Shown: piece after piece, positions 1 to 13,457 of the stretch | Position numbering within the stretch: position 1 is the stretch's first letter | Layout: every line of letters starts with the position of its first letter | Assembly (NCBI GenBank): GCA_001414345.1 | Contig: LLCB01000008.1 | Location: 596,097-660,096, forward strand | Reading direction: 5' to 3' | From: Hymenoscyphus infarciens | Lineage: Eukaryota > Ascomycota > Leotiomycetes > Helotiales > Helotiaceae | Length of the DNA: 64,000 nt | Position numbers and translations under genes: made by a program | Notes under the pieces: model-generated | What the model saw: the letters and a program-made list of their open reading frames with translations, nothing else | Told to the model about the DNA's origin: nothing | The model's database searches: none

Positions 1-3000
1 AGGCCTTAGTTTCTAATTAATATATCGGTTTATTATCTTTATCTATCTATCTATTTATTTATAGTAAGTAGTACTAAGTTTAAGCTTAATACTAATTATT
101 TAATAAAATTTAATCTAAAATAATAATATAAATTAAGGTTCTTAATTAGATATAATTAATTTAAAGTAGTAACTAAAATAGTAAATCTATTAAATAAAGA
201 GTTTAGCTAGGCTTTTAGTATCTATAGTTAAGTAGTAGAGTATTAATACTAAATCCTTTCTAAGTTAGTTAATAAATACTAGTATAGTGTTAAATCTATG
301 TTTATTTTTTAAGAATAATTTAAAATCTATATATAAATATTATATAGAATAGTTAAGTACTAGAAAGGGGTAAAGAAAGCTTTACTACTTAGTCTATTAA
401 GGATAAGAGTATCTATAAGCTTAATAATTCACTATATACCTCTTATAGTCTAAACCTAGTCTAACCTAGTAGTAGTATTATACTAATAACTAGTATATCT
501 TTTTTATACTTAAATAAGTACTAGATACTTAGTTATAAACTTCTTAGATTAGCTTTATATATAGTTTAGTATTCTTTTAAACGTAAAGTCGATTTTTAAA
601 AAGAAGTAAATTATCTAGTAAGATAGAGTATCTATCTAGAAGTTTATAACGTTCTTTTTAAAAGAAGTATAGGTTATTTTCTTTTAACTTCTAAATTATA
701 TTTAAACTTAACTCTAAAATAATATCTATTATATTAAGAGATATAGACTATTCTTATAAAAAGATCTAAGTAAGTTTAGCGTTAATTTAAAAGTCTAACT
801 AATTAGGTCTTAAGAGAGTATATAAGCAGCTATCTAATTTAGCTCGATTATAGGTTTTTAGGTCTTATTTATATTAGGTTAATATATCTACTTTTTAGTT
901 ACTCTTCTTAGACGTAAATTAGATTTAAAAGTTAAAGTCTAATAAAAACTCTATCTATTAGACTTACTTAGCTATAAGTAGCTTAGTTATTATAAAGTAT
1001 TCTAATAATCTATAGTCTAAATATATATTAATATACCTCTAATATAATATAAGTTTAAAACGCTATTTCTTAAAAGCTTTTATAATAGTAGATAGTTCTT
1101 TGTTATAAATCTCCTAGTTCGATTTATAGCTAACTAAGACGTATAAGTAGAACCTAATAAGGTACTAAAAGCTATTATATTATTATAAGAAAACATCTAC
1201 TATTACTTCTTCTAAGAAGTCTATTTCTACCTTTATATTATAATTAGAGTCGAAGTAGTATAAGGTTTATATAGTAAGTAGCTTAGTCCTTAATACTTTA
1301 AAGGCTTTATTATATTTAAGTATTTATAAAAAAGGTTTTAAAAGGTGTATTATTATAGTTAAGGGTTTAGCGATTTTAGTATAACTCTTAATAAATTATC
1401 TATAAAATCCTATAAACCCTAGGTAAGACTTTATACCTATTATAGTAGTAGGTTAGACCTAGTTCTATAGAGGTTCTACTTTTTTAGAGTTAACTTCAAG
1501 TCTCTTTATAGTTAAGATAAATTCTAAGTATTTAACTCTAATAATACTAAATTTACTTTTCTTAATATCTACTTAGAGTCTTACTTCTTAGAGCTAACTT
1601 AGAACCTTCTTAACTTATTTCTTATATTCTTTAATAGTATTTAAATAAATTAAAATATTATCTAAGTAGGTAATATAGAAGTCGTTTAGATAATCGATTA
1701 AGACGTTGTTTATATAACGTTAATAAGTAGTAAGGCTATTATAGAGTTTAAAAAGAAAGACCTTATATTTATATATACTATATCTTATTTTAAATATAGT
1801 TATCTCTTCTAAGATAAGGTTTATCTAGATATAATAAAAAGCTTATCTTATATCTAACTTAGTAAAGATTTTAGCTATTCTTATTCTTAAAAGAAGCTTA
1901 TTAATTTAAAAGATTAAGTAAGGATTATTTTAGATTAGAGTATTAAGCTTCTTATAATTAATATAGAACTATAGCTTATTACTATTAGCTTTTTTAATAA
2001 AGAGTATTAGAGAAGTAAAAGGGCTATTACTATTAATAATAAACCTCTTATCTAAGTTCTCTATAAGATACTCCTTTATAGCTTTAAGCTTTATAGTTAA
2101 CTATTAATATAGAGGCGAAAAGGAGTTAGGAAATAGTTTATTTAAAGTAATCTTATAGTTATATTTATAATAAGAAGGGAGCTTATTAGAAGCTACTTTT
2201 AAAAACACGTCTTTATAAGAAGAATAATATTTTAAGAGTTAGGCCTATATTAGAGCTCTTATATTATCGTTATCTTAAAAAGAGGCTAACTTTTTATTAA
2301 TAATCTAATCTAGCTTATAGATACTAGTTATATAAAATTCTAAGTTAGGTTATTTTATATTAAAGTATATAATATTAGTACTTATTTTACTAATAAAAGA
2401 GTATAGAGTCTAGTTTTTTAAAACTATACTAGTAGTTTAAAGGGGCTTTAAACTAGAGTTAGAGGTTAAAATTTTAAGAGGAGTTATTATTATAAGTAGA
2501 AGTAATAGCTTAGCTATATTTATAAGTCTACCCTTTTTACGTCTTTCTTATTACTAGATAGTATACTCTCTTTAATTTATATCTAACTAGTAATTTAAAA
2601 AGGGTTTCTAGTTCTAGCTAGAAAGTAGAAGTAAGATCTTCTTACTAAAGTAGAGAGTCGAAGAGTAATTAGCTAGCTAAGTAATCTAGCTTTTTAAAGA
2701 GTTAAGAAGGACTTTAAAGTAGTTTAACTACTTATTACTAATAATTAGGTCTTACTATCTAAGGTCTAGGATAATAAAGGGGTAGTTAAAGATATAACGT
2801 TTATTAATATTTAAATATAGTTATATAAATTATATTACCTAGCTTTTAGTATTATTATTATATCTATAAATAGATACTATATATAGTAATCTCTAAATCT
2901 TTAAACCTATTATCTTAGATAAGTATAGAGCTAGAGACTAATTTAAAAATAAATACTTATTTACTTCTATATTTACTAAAGCTTATAATTTAATACTATA

Positions 3001-5244
3001 TCTCTATATACTAAGAGTAGTATTTATAAGGAACTATTTTCCTCTTATAAGCTTAGAAAGATCAAGTCTAGTTAGGTTATAATTATATAAGCCTAAGAAG
3101 GAATTTTTATCTAAACTTCTTTATTTTTTTCTTAACTTAGCTTAGAGTTAAAGTACTTTTTAGAAGGTTATTCTTCTTTATATTAATTATCTATCTTATT
3201 AATACTAAGAAGATTAAAGTAATTAGGTTTAAAATGTCTAAACTTACTATAATAGTAATACTTTATACTAGTAGAGACTTAGTCTATTAATATAGTCTTT
3301 AATTTTTTACTAGTAGAAAATAGTCTAAGAGTTTATAAAATCTTCTAAGATATAAGATTAAGTCTATATAAGAGTAGAGAGGGTTTTAGAGTTAAGCTAA
3401 GTAAGAATTAAAAAGTACTTATCTTTTTAAATAATAAGGTTATATTAATTAGTTTAGCTATAATACTAGTTATAGATAACTCTATATTTTAGCGCTTCTC
3501 TTTATCTAAGGCTAAAAGATATACTACTATCTTATTAAAATTATAATTCTAATCTCTCTTAGCTATAGTAGAGCTACTTTAAAGCTATAGTATAATCTTA
3601 TTTTATATCTAGTAGAATCTTTCTAACTCTAGTATTCTCTTAAGTATAGCTATACTTAAGAAGCGTACTTTAAAATCTAAAAAGGTTTCTCTTATATAAC
3701 TCTTTCTACTTATTTATAGGGTTTAAAATTTATTTTAAGCATTCTCCTTCTTATAACCAGTTAGAAAGTAAGAATTAAGAAGTTTAATTATATCTTATTA
3801 ATCTTTAAAAGCTATATTACTTATATCTAACTTATATTAAGGCTCTAAGTAGTTCTTAGTAAGTTTTATAGTTGTTTTCTAAATAAAGGCTTTATAAGTT
3901 TTAGGTATATAATAATAGTTAGCGTTTACTTAGAGTCTATTATATATAGATATCTTCTATTACTTATAAGTAGGTAAAGTACTATTATTTAAAGGTTTAA
4001 TTTTCTCTATAATTTTACTTTTAATAGGTTATTAAACTCTTAATAAGGTTTTAGCTTATAATTATAGAGTAGATTATTATAAAGGAAGAATATTAGAAGT
4101 TAAGTTTTATATTTAAAGATAGTCTAGTATAATAGAAGAGTATAAAAGAGGAGTTTAATTATTTCCTAGTAAGTGTCTACTAATCTATTATACTAAATCT
4201 ACTAACTAAGCGATTTAGTTATCTTACTACTAAATTCTTTTATCTCTTTCTTAGTTCTTAGCCTTTATAGTCTAAATTACTCTCTATATCTTATCTATAT
4301 TAGAGAAGTCTTAGTTATCTCTCTAGCTTCTAAGAGTAACCTTTTTACCTTTATTACTCTAGGACTTTTTATTCTTTAGTAAGTAGTATTAAGTTAGAGA
4401 CCTTTTTATAAGTACTTAACTTTATTCTTTAAGAGAGGGCTCTATACTTTAAAGTAAAGCTTAGAAGAGACTTAGAGTTATTTCTAAGTCTAATATATTA
4501 AATGTTAAAAAAGAGGAGGTAAAGGAGGCGATTTAAGAGTTTTCTAAATAACTATTTATATTATTAACTATCTAAATCGTATATAGTAATCTCTATACTA
4601 AGAGAGTTATTAGGATTCTTAAGAATACTTAGTATATTCTAATCCTTTAATATATAAGATACGATTTTTACTAGCTATCTATATAAATACTAAACCCTAG
4701 TATTACTAGCTATCTAAGAGATCTCTAGAATCCTAGCTATTTAAGGATATATTATTATAGTCTAATTCTAAGCTAAATCGAAATTAAAATAAATAGAGTA
4801 ATAATAAGCTTAAAAGAGATATTATAAAGGCTATTACTAGTAAAGAAGAGTTTTTCCTTTTTATATAATAGTATAAAATATATACTATAGAAGAAGAGGT
4901 ATATAGAAGTATATTTAAGACTAAATAACGTAAGTAGATATTAGACTCTAATATAGAAGAAAAGGAAAAACTATTCTTCTTTTATACTAAGTATAAACAT
5001 CTATATATAAGAGGTCAAAGACTACTAAGTCTTAATAAGAATAATATCTAAGTCCTTTCTAATATAGCTACTAAAATAATAAGGGCTTTAAAGCTAAATA
5101 TATAAGACTTTAAAGCGAAATATATAACATCTAATCCTTACTTCTCTTAGCCTCTTCTATCTTATAAGTTATAGAAGTATCGGTAGTTATAGAGGTATTA
5201 GTAGTTTTACGAATGCCGATAATTTAGAATAGCGTACTATTATA
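1..5244 (-). mobile_element. RIP-degraded Ty3/gypsy retrotransposon, copy A (truncated by window edge)
   Basis: This AT-rich block has stops in all frames. Read on the minus strand it aligns by eye, end to end, with the plus-strand block at 47970-53291. Its position p corresponds to about 53292 minus p near the left edge. It runs from an LTR (4864-5244) through gag, protease and reverse transcriptase into the integrase region, where the window begins. The CCHC zinc-knuckle region (about 3211-3265, minus) reads Y-x2-Y-x4-H-x4-Y, meaning that the three cysteines have become tyrosines. The polymerase box that should read YVDDIL reads YLDNIL at about 1648-1680. Both are what RIP-type G-to-A changes produce. 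The element cannot be coding now. Confidence 0.9.
4864..5244 (-). repeat. Long terminal repeat of gypsy copy A
   Basis: This is the 5' LTR of the minus-strand element. Its outer end (minus strand) starts TATAATAGTACGC, a RIP-altered form of a TG start. Its inner end is followed by a leader that matches copy B (after 48407) and the intact element at 54597-56982, which reads TAAAAAGGAAAAACTC at the same place. It is 381 bp long, against 438 bp in copy B and 292 bp in the intact relative. Confidence 0.75.
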
Positions 5245-6541
5245 ATTTCCTAAAAGATTTTATAAGAAAATAAAAATAAAATACGACTTTCTTATTAGCT
5301 ACTAAGTGCTTTTTAAGTTAAAATAAACTTAGAACTACTTGAAATTATTAAAATTTATTTAAATTATTTAAAAAAGTATAAAAAGTCTTATAATAAAATA
5401 CTATAGAAGAAGAACTAACTTACTTTCTTTACTAACTTACTCTCTAATCTAATACTAATCTAAATCTAAACTCTTACTTTAATCTAAGAAGAAGAAAAAA
5501 CACTAATCCAAAATTCTTAGAATACAATTAAGCGATCGGACACGCTGAGAATCGGATCTTACGCTGCGATGTGCAACAAAATTTTAAGGGTCACATGCCT
5601 CCAACTCTCAGAATTATTTTCGTAAACATCTTCTTTTCACTGACGAGATACGATATCACGAATACAAGCGGCTTGGACAGTTTACACAGCGTGAATGGTC
5701 CAGAAGTTCAGAAACTGCGTGGTTGAAATACCGAGAAACCTCTCAGCACGTGGATGTCCCTCCCATCTAGCACGTAAGCCTAAGCTACCATGGCCTTTTG
5801 ACTTTGTAATAATTAATCTACACTTAACCGCTCAATCGACTTGAAATTTCCTATATCAAGACAAGAGGTTTCTTAATAAAGTTTGAAATATTTCGAGATC
5901 TTGATCATCTGACTCCGCCGCTTTTGAAAAAGCCTGACAAAAAAGAGAATAATTTTGAATTCTTCGAATCAAGTTTGTTAGATATGTAAGAAGTACAAAG
6001 ACCAGATCCCGAACCCAAAAAAGCAAAAGGAATAGTAACCATGTTGTGGAAACGTGATTTTGGGAGTGTATATTTCAGACTATGAGAGTTCAAAGGAGCA
6101 CCAATCAAGGCTTTGGGCTGTCAAACACTGAACTTTGCAGTACAGGACTTGCTTGTTCCAAAACCCTTGGGTTAACAGTCTCGAGTTGTTCTAGGTTCTT
6201 AGGGTAATTTGCCCGAATTGCTCTAAAAGGTTAGAACAACGAAGGCTAGTTAGGCAGGTATGTATTTTACTTAATGCCTATTGCAAGATCACTTTCAAAT
6301 CGTAGCAATAAGTTTTTTGCAACTACCTATCAATAATCTACACATATGATATACGCAAAATATACAAATTCTAGACTATAAAGCCCACTTCAAATCAAAA
6401 ACAACAAACAACAACGAAAGAAACTTTTATATTAGGCATCAACCCATTCAATGTAACGTATTATAGCATGAAAATATAAGGTATACGGCGCTGTAGATAG
6501 AACAAAACTCCCTTCGGAAAGTAATGGAATAGATAACCTAT
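5245..6541. other. Transition from RIP block to gene island; no gene seen
   Basis: Base composition switches from AT-rich to normal near 5500. The only open frame of note is a 67-codon frame on the minus strand (5905-6108) with no recognisable domain. The 3' end of the ABC transporter transcript probably lies in the right part of this stretch. Confidence 0.6.
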
Positions 6542-9500
6542 TTATCTGCGATTGAAATTGAGGTATCGTGACTATAATCTCAATTAGCATCATAACCAGT
6601 CAATCAAGGGAGGGGTGGGGGGAACTTACACCTAAAAACAAGAAAACCAAATTGCTAACAACAAACACACAAAAAATTCCCAGATCTCTCCATCGATTAT
6701 CAAAAGAAATCTGAAGCGCATTGTAAAACTGGTCCCCAACTTTATACGCGCAATACTCGCACGCATTCGTAGCATTATCAACAATATACCCCGGTCCGCC
6801 ATTCTCGAAGAAGTTTTTCATGTAATCACCACACATCTGACCAGCCGGTGCCGTGAAAGTGTTAAGTTCAACATCCTTACAAGTAACCGGCAAGTCGTGA
6901 AGTTCAGTAACGACCATGCCACTGATAAGTCTTGTGAACGGATCAAGTTCATAAAGCCAAGCACGCCAGAACTTGGGCATGGCTGGTTTGGGGACTGTGA
7001 CACCGCAGAAAAGCGCGAATGTGATGATGATGAAGGGGTTGATGAGGGCACTAATGAATGGGGAAGGAGTGAGAGCAGCGACCATCTGACCGAGAGTTAC
7101 CGAGAAAAATTCCGTGATGAGGACCATGAAGAATTGATACCCGGCTTTGTAGGATTCCGAAGAGAAGCCAGGCATATAGTAGAGTGGTAAGAAGAAGGCA
7201 ACGGCGCAGAGAATAGAATATGGCATCTCTGCGACGACCAGGGAAGATGCGAACGCGAATTGACCGTACATCTTGGAAGACTCTTCGCGGTAGAAGATCA
7301 TTCGCGAGAGGGCGTATTTGGGCTCAACTTGGGCGAGAATGAGTGCTGGAAGAACAGTGACTTGGAAGATGACGAAGACTCGGTATTGAAGGGATGTTCT
7401 TGAGTCGTCCAAATTAAGATATGCAAGACCAGTAAGGAGAGCGATGACAACGTGGTTGAATAGTCGAGTAAAACCGTAATTTGGGGACCTCCAGAATGAA
7501 AGGTTTGTACGTCTTTGAACAATCTTAAGTTGATGCATTAGAGGAGTAGCGTATTCTTTCTCGTCCGTAGGAGGGCTGCTTCCAACCTCAGCGAGTCGTT
7601 CGGTCTTCATTTGAGTAATGCGATCCTTGATGTTGGCCAATTCCGGGGAGTCAGCGAAAATATCGGCCCAGTCACGGTTTCCAACTCGTTGTGCTTGTCC
7701 AGCTCCTATCGCGTCGAGCATGTATTCGGCAGGGTTCGCATCATGTGGGCACTCGGCACCGTGTGATCTCAAGTAGTCGAGGAGTACACAAGCATCTTTT
7801 CCAATATCACCAAAGTAAACAGTTCTACCACCGCGCTGGAGTAAGAGAAGTCTATCGAAGTTCTCGAATAGCGCGGCATTGGGTTGATGGATGGTGCAAA
7901 GAATTGCCTGTCCAGCACTCGCCAACTTCTTTAAGAAACGAACAATGTTGAAAGCGGATTGAGAATCAAGACCGGAAGTAGGCTCATCCAAAAACAACAA
8001 CAACTCAGGCTTAGCAGCAAGTTCAACACCAATAGTAACCCGTTTCCGTTGTTCAACAGCCAACCCGGATTCTGGGTCTCCAATAATAGCATCAGCCATA
8101 TCCTCCATCTCCAAGAGACTAAGAATTTCTTCAACGTAGGCATATTTCTCGGATTGGGGAACTTCAAATGGTTGACGGAGATCGGCGGAGAATCGAAGGG
8201 CCTCGCGGACGGTTTGTGTGGGCTCGTGAACATCCAATTGCTCGGCATAACTAGTTTGACGTTGGAAGGAGGTTGAGGGTTTAAGTCCATCGACGAGAAC
8301 TTCGCCAGAAATAACACCGATGTTTTTTCTTGAGGCGAGGACATCTAGGAGTGTGGTTTTGCCGGCACCTGGATGGATTAGTTTCAAAACAGAAGAATGG
8401 GAGGAAACAGATATTACTCACCACTAGCACCCATCAACGCGGTAAGTTCACCCGGTCTCACATATCCATAAATATTGTTCAACAAACGCAACTCCCCAGA
8501 AGGAGTAGGAACATCATAATTCAACCCCTCCCAAGTAAGAACCGCCTTCGAATTAATATTGATATCAGAACTCTCAGCCTCGTTACCCTTAGCCGATCTT
8601 CTCGTATCTCTTTTCGCAGCAAGAGCGAGGTTGAGTTCATCACGCGCCTTATTGGGTTTCTGGAAAATCTTAGCTGCGTTACCACCCTCGCCAAAGATAA
8701 GCCATTCGCCCAATGTTGCGTTGGAAACGAGGAAGGCAACGATGAGTGCGATGATGATGCCGAAATTTCTCCAGAGGTCACCGGTGTTGTATGCGAAGCC
8801 TTGTGAGATATATGCGGATCCAGAAACTTGGTCGGTTCCACTGACACTGCCTGCGAGTGTGCAAACTTGGTGGGCGATATCTGTGTAACCAGGTCCGGAG
8901 GGGACCAAATATTCGGCTGTGCAAGTCAAGTCGAGTCTGCTGAATTCGTTGTCCATCAATGCGGAAAATCCCAAACCGAGAGCATTGATCCAGAAAATCC
9001 ATCGGAGCCAGACTTTCTCAGATTGGTATTGAATGAGATATCCAGAAGTGATAACGAAACAGGTGATTATCGTTGCGGCAAACTTAATAGCGTAGTCAAA
9101 ATCGGGGCAGAGACATCCAACAGTTCGGAAGAAGAGTGTCATGGCGAGATAACCAGTTACAATCACAATGAAGAATGTGAAGAATGCTCCAGCATCCCGT
9201 ACAAGCCCACACATGAAATACACAATAACTGAGAAGACAAAGATCTGAGCCGACGAGAAAGCTGTGTCCACCACAATCTGGGCAATCCAAAGAGCAGAAG
9301 GTCGATGAAACGTGTAAGCCTTATGTTTATTGATAATCGGCCTTCCCATCATAGTACTCGCCAATTCCGCAAAGGCTGTAAAGGCATTGAAAAGAAGAGC
9401 GATAAAGAGCAGACCACCTCTGGTAAAAGCACCAGCCGAAGTCTTAGGGAGGTCCAACCAAACTGTGCCGAGAACAATAGCTATAGTAATACTGGTGAAC

Positions 9501-11071
9501 CAAGCGACGACAAGTGAGAACTTGTCTTGCCATTTGATGAGATATTGTCTTTTCATGAGGACGTAGACTTGCATGTAATATGGGATCGTGAAGACGGATT
9601 TCTTGGAAGTTCCTTTGCGTTTTCCCTCACTGACTGCTATCTTGAAATCCTCGTGTCTTTGCACATCTTCGGCGATAGATTTGCGGTATTCTGCCATCTC
9701 TTCGTTCAAACCGGTGGCGATTTTCGATTCGTTGAAGGCTTTAGCCAATGATTCCGGTGAGCTTGGTGCGTTGTCTGCTGATCGTCCTTCAGCATATTCT
9801 CTCTCGAATTCGTCGGTACAACCAGTCAAGAAATCGGGCGAGGTTTGTCTAGGCTTCTCCTTGAATCCCAGACCTTCAAAATAAGCTCTCGCTTCTTTCG
9901 CTGGTCCATAATAAACTTGTCGTCCAGCATCGATAACCAGAACTTTGTCGAATTGTTTGTAGATGTTCTCACTGGCTTGGTACAAAGAGACAAAAGTGGT
10001 GCATTTGTAGACATTGGTCATGACTCGGAGGGATTTCACGTAGTCGAGAGCAGTCGAAGCGTCCAACCCTCGAGTGGAGTTGTCCCAGGCGCATACCGTC
10101 CCAGAAGTACACATCATCTCAGCGATCGAAACACGCTTGCGCTCTCCTCCAGAAATACCTCTAACAAACTGATTTCCAACAACTGTGTTTCTAGTATGCT
10201 CAATGTTAAACATTTTGAGCAACGTAGTCACCACCCTGTCCTTGAAATCGCCTTTCGACATTCCCGAAGGCCGCTTGCCAGGAGTTTTCGTATCCAATGC
10301 AAAGCCCAAAGTTTGTCCAACCGTAAGAGTCGGGTGGTGGACATCATCCTCCTGGTTATACACAGCCTCTCCGCGATAACCATCAGAGAATTCTTTCGAA
10401 CTGAAAGGACCGTAGGAAACTTCGCCATCAACACCAGTATAACCAAAGCGCTGGTTTGCGATGACCTTCAAAAAGGTTGTGCAACCACTCCCAGGTCTTC
10501 CCAGGACCAACACCATTTCCCCAGGCTTCGTAACACCACGGAAATCATCCAAAATCTTGACCTCCTTCCCCTTCTTTCCCACCCCAAAGAGATTCATGCC
10601 CGTCTCGATGACATTGAAGAAGCTGACAAAGGCATCCGGGAAAACCTTGACGAAGTTCGTCACTCCCCCAGTACCGGAAACGGTGAGACCATCCCAAATG
10701 ACACCAATATGCTTCGATCGAATGCCCGATTCTTCCTCAGCAGCACGGTTTCCATGTAAAGTACTTTCGAGGTCGAACTGCTCCCCTTCCGACTCCGAAG
10801 TCCCATTCTCGATATCCTTCTCCCCACCGTTACGTTTCGATGCGCGCGATTGCTCTCGAGAAAGCTGTCGACTAGCCTGACTGATTCCAGTAAGTTCCCG
10901 TTTGAGGGTTGCAAACTGCTCTTCTGCGACCGCTACGTCGATGCCGCTATTCGTGCGCGCAAACCCATTGGGATTGTTTTGCCTCGCGTTTTCCCGCTGG
11001 GTTTCTTGGTCTGCGACGGTGTCGATTGAGTTTCGCGCCGTGCTGCTGCTTGTGGTGTTGGGTTCGGCCAT
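6542..11071 (-). CDS. PDR-type ABC multidrug transporter (ABCG full transporter, AtrB/CDR-like)
   Basis: This is a plasma-membrane ATP-driven efflux pump of about 1,490 residues with the order NBD1-TMD1-NBD2-TMD2. NBD1 has the degenerate Walker A GRPGSGCTT (residues 191-199, Cys for Lys), the signature VRGISGGERKR and Walker B WDNSTRGLD. NBD2 has the canonical Walker A GASGAGKTT, formed across a 53-bp intron (8369-8421, donor GTGAGT), and LDEPTSGLD. The start at 11071 opens a Ser/Asn-rich cytosolic tail typical of the family. The 3' end is less sure. The long exon reads through a GTAAGT donor at 6629, and splicing to the TTATAG acceptor (exon from 6571) adds about nine residues before the stop at 6542. 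Text resemblance is closest to the AtrB/BcatrB group, which exports fungicides and plant phytoalexins in other fungi. The substrate here is inference. Confidence 0.93.
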
Positions 11072-12623
11072 TTTTTTTTTTTTTTACGTACGGACGTCAA
11101 CGGCGCGCTGACGGGAAGTGGTAGAAGCCAACCCTGAAAGCCTACTGCGTAAGCGCAGATTAATCGACGTGTACTAGTACTCGTAGCCGAATTAGAGTCC
11201 AAGGCAAGGGGACGAAAGAGAGGCGATTTTGAAGGCAAACTATTACAAGAATTAAAGGGAACGAGGTTACAAGTACAGTACACGCAAAGGCAAGAGCAAA
11301 GATAAAGTTGGGGGAGCTAAAGGTATTTAGCTAGGATCATAGCTACGGAGATAACATGGATTGGCACGCAACAATGGATGTCGGTCAGAGCGGATGGGTA
11401 CAAACCTATGTTCCGAGCTTTCTTTGTGGTGGACTTTGTGGATCCCGGACTTTAAATCTGAGGATTTGTCCGGATTTTCTACAACTCCCCTCATCTCATC
11501 TCACTGAATATTCTATTTGTAACAAGCCCCCAATGATGGTTCTAGAGTTGGTGATAGAGTACTTTGGAGTAGCATCAATAGTGTCCAGCTTTCCGAGCTT
11601 TCTTTTTCAACCCCCGAGTTGGGGCACTTCTCTCTCCTTTGAGAATGTTGACCATTGAGCAAAAAGTGGACAAGGATGTGGAATCAAAAAGGAATCGTGT
11701 CTCGAAACCTCCCTGTACTTCTAAAACATGAATAATCACTGCAGGGATATATTGTACGAGCCATGGCCCATGAGCGAGAGAGAAGCCTTGATCAGCCATT
11801 GGATTTGAATCAAGAAGGCGCAAGTCGATTGACGAGTCGACGTTGATGTGGGTGTGAATATTCCATTGGATTTGACGTACCCCACCATGCAGCTTACACT
11901 TACACGGGGACGAATGAGTTCTTTCATGTTGTGTTCGAGTGAGAGGAGTCTTATTTAATGCTCCTCTGTCTTCTGTCATCTTGTGTCCCGTAGCACCAGT
12001 AGAGGGTGAAATAAGCCATTAACATAAGCTCTGTGTCTTGAAAATTATTCACATAATCACAATCAAGACTTATCTAGACTCATCAAGACTCATAACTCAA
12101 TTCACAACTCAATTCACAACTCAATTCACAACTCAATTCACAACTCAATTCTATCGTGGCATCGAGAAAAATTAACGAAACGGATTTAAGACTCGGGTTT
12201 CCGAGTGCTGGTTTGAAAGCAAACTTGAAGAAAGTGGTCCGACCAAAAGGAGGAAGCCCTAAAAGTGGAGAGAGTGGACTGACTGCCGAGGACTTCTTTC
12301 CTATTTCAGTGTTTTGAAAACAAACGAGAGATGGGATCCAATCAGATGCTCGGGGGAGGAATTTGTGTAGTCGGGCCACATCTCACGGCGCGGCTCTTTC
12401 AAGACCGAGGAATTCATCGGCGTTCCGTACCACCTGCCGGATTTGGTAGCCACGAAAGAGAGCACAAGAGGTTCGGTAAAAAAGGAGGTCGAGTGGAAAA
12501 AGAAAAGCTTCTGCGGCCTACAAATGGTAAGGCAAAGAAAGTAAAGTATTTTCCAATCCAATCCAATCCCCGCTTTAGATCCATGTACAACCGGGCTTCA
12601 GAGCCAATATCTATACGTATAAC
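11072..12623. other. Intergenic: upstream region of the ABC gene; tandem repeat inside
   Basis: A poly-T run (11072-11086 on the plus strand) lies directly upstream of the transporter start. Short open frames on both strands show no domain or conserved motif. A 12-bp tandem repeat is annotated separately. Confidence 0.5.
12091..12151. repeat. 12-bp tandem repeat, five units
   Basis: The unit CACAACTCAATT is repeated four times after a first variant CATAACTCAATT. On the minus strand it is open and would read as repeats of CELS. There is no supporting gene model, so I treat it as a minisatellite. Confidence 0.85.
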
Positions 12624-13457
12624 TCAAAACAAGAATCGTCTTCGTTCATCATCCCCGTCCCCATCATCGTCGTCGTCATCATCGTCATCATCATCATCAT
12701 CATCATCGTCTTCGTCCCTACCAGACAACTCATCTGCCGCATGGTCTAAAGCCTCAACAAAATCCGGCCATAAAGTGCTCATCGATGTATATCCGTCCTG
12801 CGTGGTAACAAAAACCCCAGCAATGTGTTGATCCGTCAAGTTGTTGATCAGATCCTGTTGCAGATCTGAATCCCCCGTGAAGTTGTGTATCAGGTAAATA
12901 GATTTTTGTTGCAACTCTGGTGGTATAGGAGTTACTCCAGCCTGTTCGAACTTTGCCCAAGTATTCTCGAAAATAATAATTTCGTCTGCCATCTTGTACC
13001 AGCTCGCATCAACAGTGACGCCAGGATTGAACGTTATCTTGTCTTTTCCAGGACCTAGCAGATCTTTGGCGTAAGAAGTGACATTTTCCATATAACTGTG
13101 ATTATCGGTATTGGGTGCTGATGGTGCTTCGTCGAAGAAAATGCCGGAGACTTGAATATTTGCAGCAGTGAAATTCGCCCAGGATGCATAGCAATTGATA
13201 TCTTGTTCAACCAACGCTATATCTCGAGTCGCCCAATTCGTAGGTACATATCCCAGTGTTTGGACATTGGTGTAGTTATTGAGGATTTCCAGGTGTGTGA
13301 GGTAGTTGATATCAGGAATAACATTGATAAGATTCGGCGCAATGACGATTTGGAAATTGAGATCCGGGTATTGCGCAATCGAACTGGTGACACCAGCCCA
13401 AGACGAATTGAAGGGGTACAGGTACAATGGAAGAAATACGGCCGTCGCGTTCACCAT
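12624..13457 (-). CDS. Spherulin-4 / GH135 family protein with poly-Asp C-terminus
   Basis: This 277-residue protein is read from the Met at 13457. The frame is open 25 codons further, to 13532. I prefer the inner Met because the family starts at the first barrel strand, here AVFLPLYLYP. The family includes Aspergillus Sph3, a galactosaminogalactan hydrolase (GH135). The motif GIFFDEAP carries the Asp-Glu pair, and the Glu in IIFENTW corresponds to the third acidic residue reported as needed in Sph3. Several NxT/S sites are present. The C-terminus has 16 consecutive Asp codons followed by GDGDDE and RRRFLF, which is not usual for the family. No signal peptide is visible in either start, so a 5' exon could be missing or the protein may be intracellular. 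Enzyme activity is inferred from family and acidic motifs only. Confidence 0.8.
   Translation of the reverse strand: MVNATAVFLPLYLYPFNSSWAGVTSSIAQYPDLNFQIVIAPNLINVIPDINYLTHLEILNNYTNVQTLGYVPTNWATRDIALVEQDINCYASWANFTAANIQVSGIFFDEAPSAPNTDNHSYMENVTSYAKDLLGPGKDKITFNPGVTVDASWYKMADEIIIFENTWAKFEQAGVTPIPPELQQKSIYLIHNFTGDSDLQQDLINNLTDQHIAGVFVTTQDGYTSMSTLWPDFVEALDHAADELSGRDEDDDDDDDDDDDDDDDDGDGDDERRRFLF

Noticed and set aside
9845..10759. 304-codon frame on the plus strand
   Set aside because: Antisense shadow of the ABC transporter; no motif of its own.
11575..11979. 134-codon frame upstream of the ABC transporter
   Set aside because: Composition is not coding-like, no domain, and it overlaps another frame of similar length.
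12331..12831. Plus-strand 166-codon frame with a long Ser run
   Set aside because: The Ser run is the antisense of the Asp codons of the GH135-like gene.
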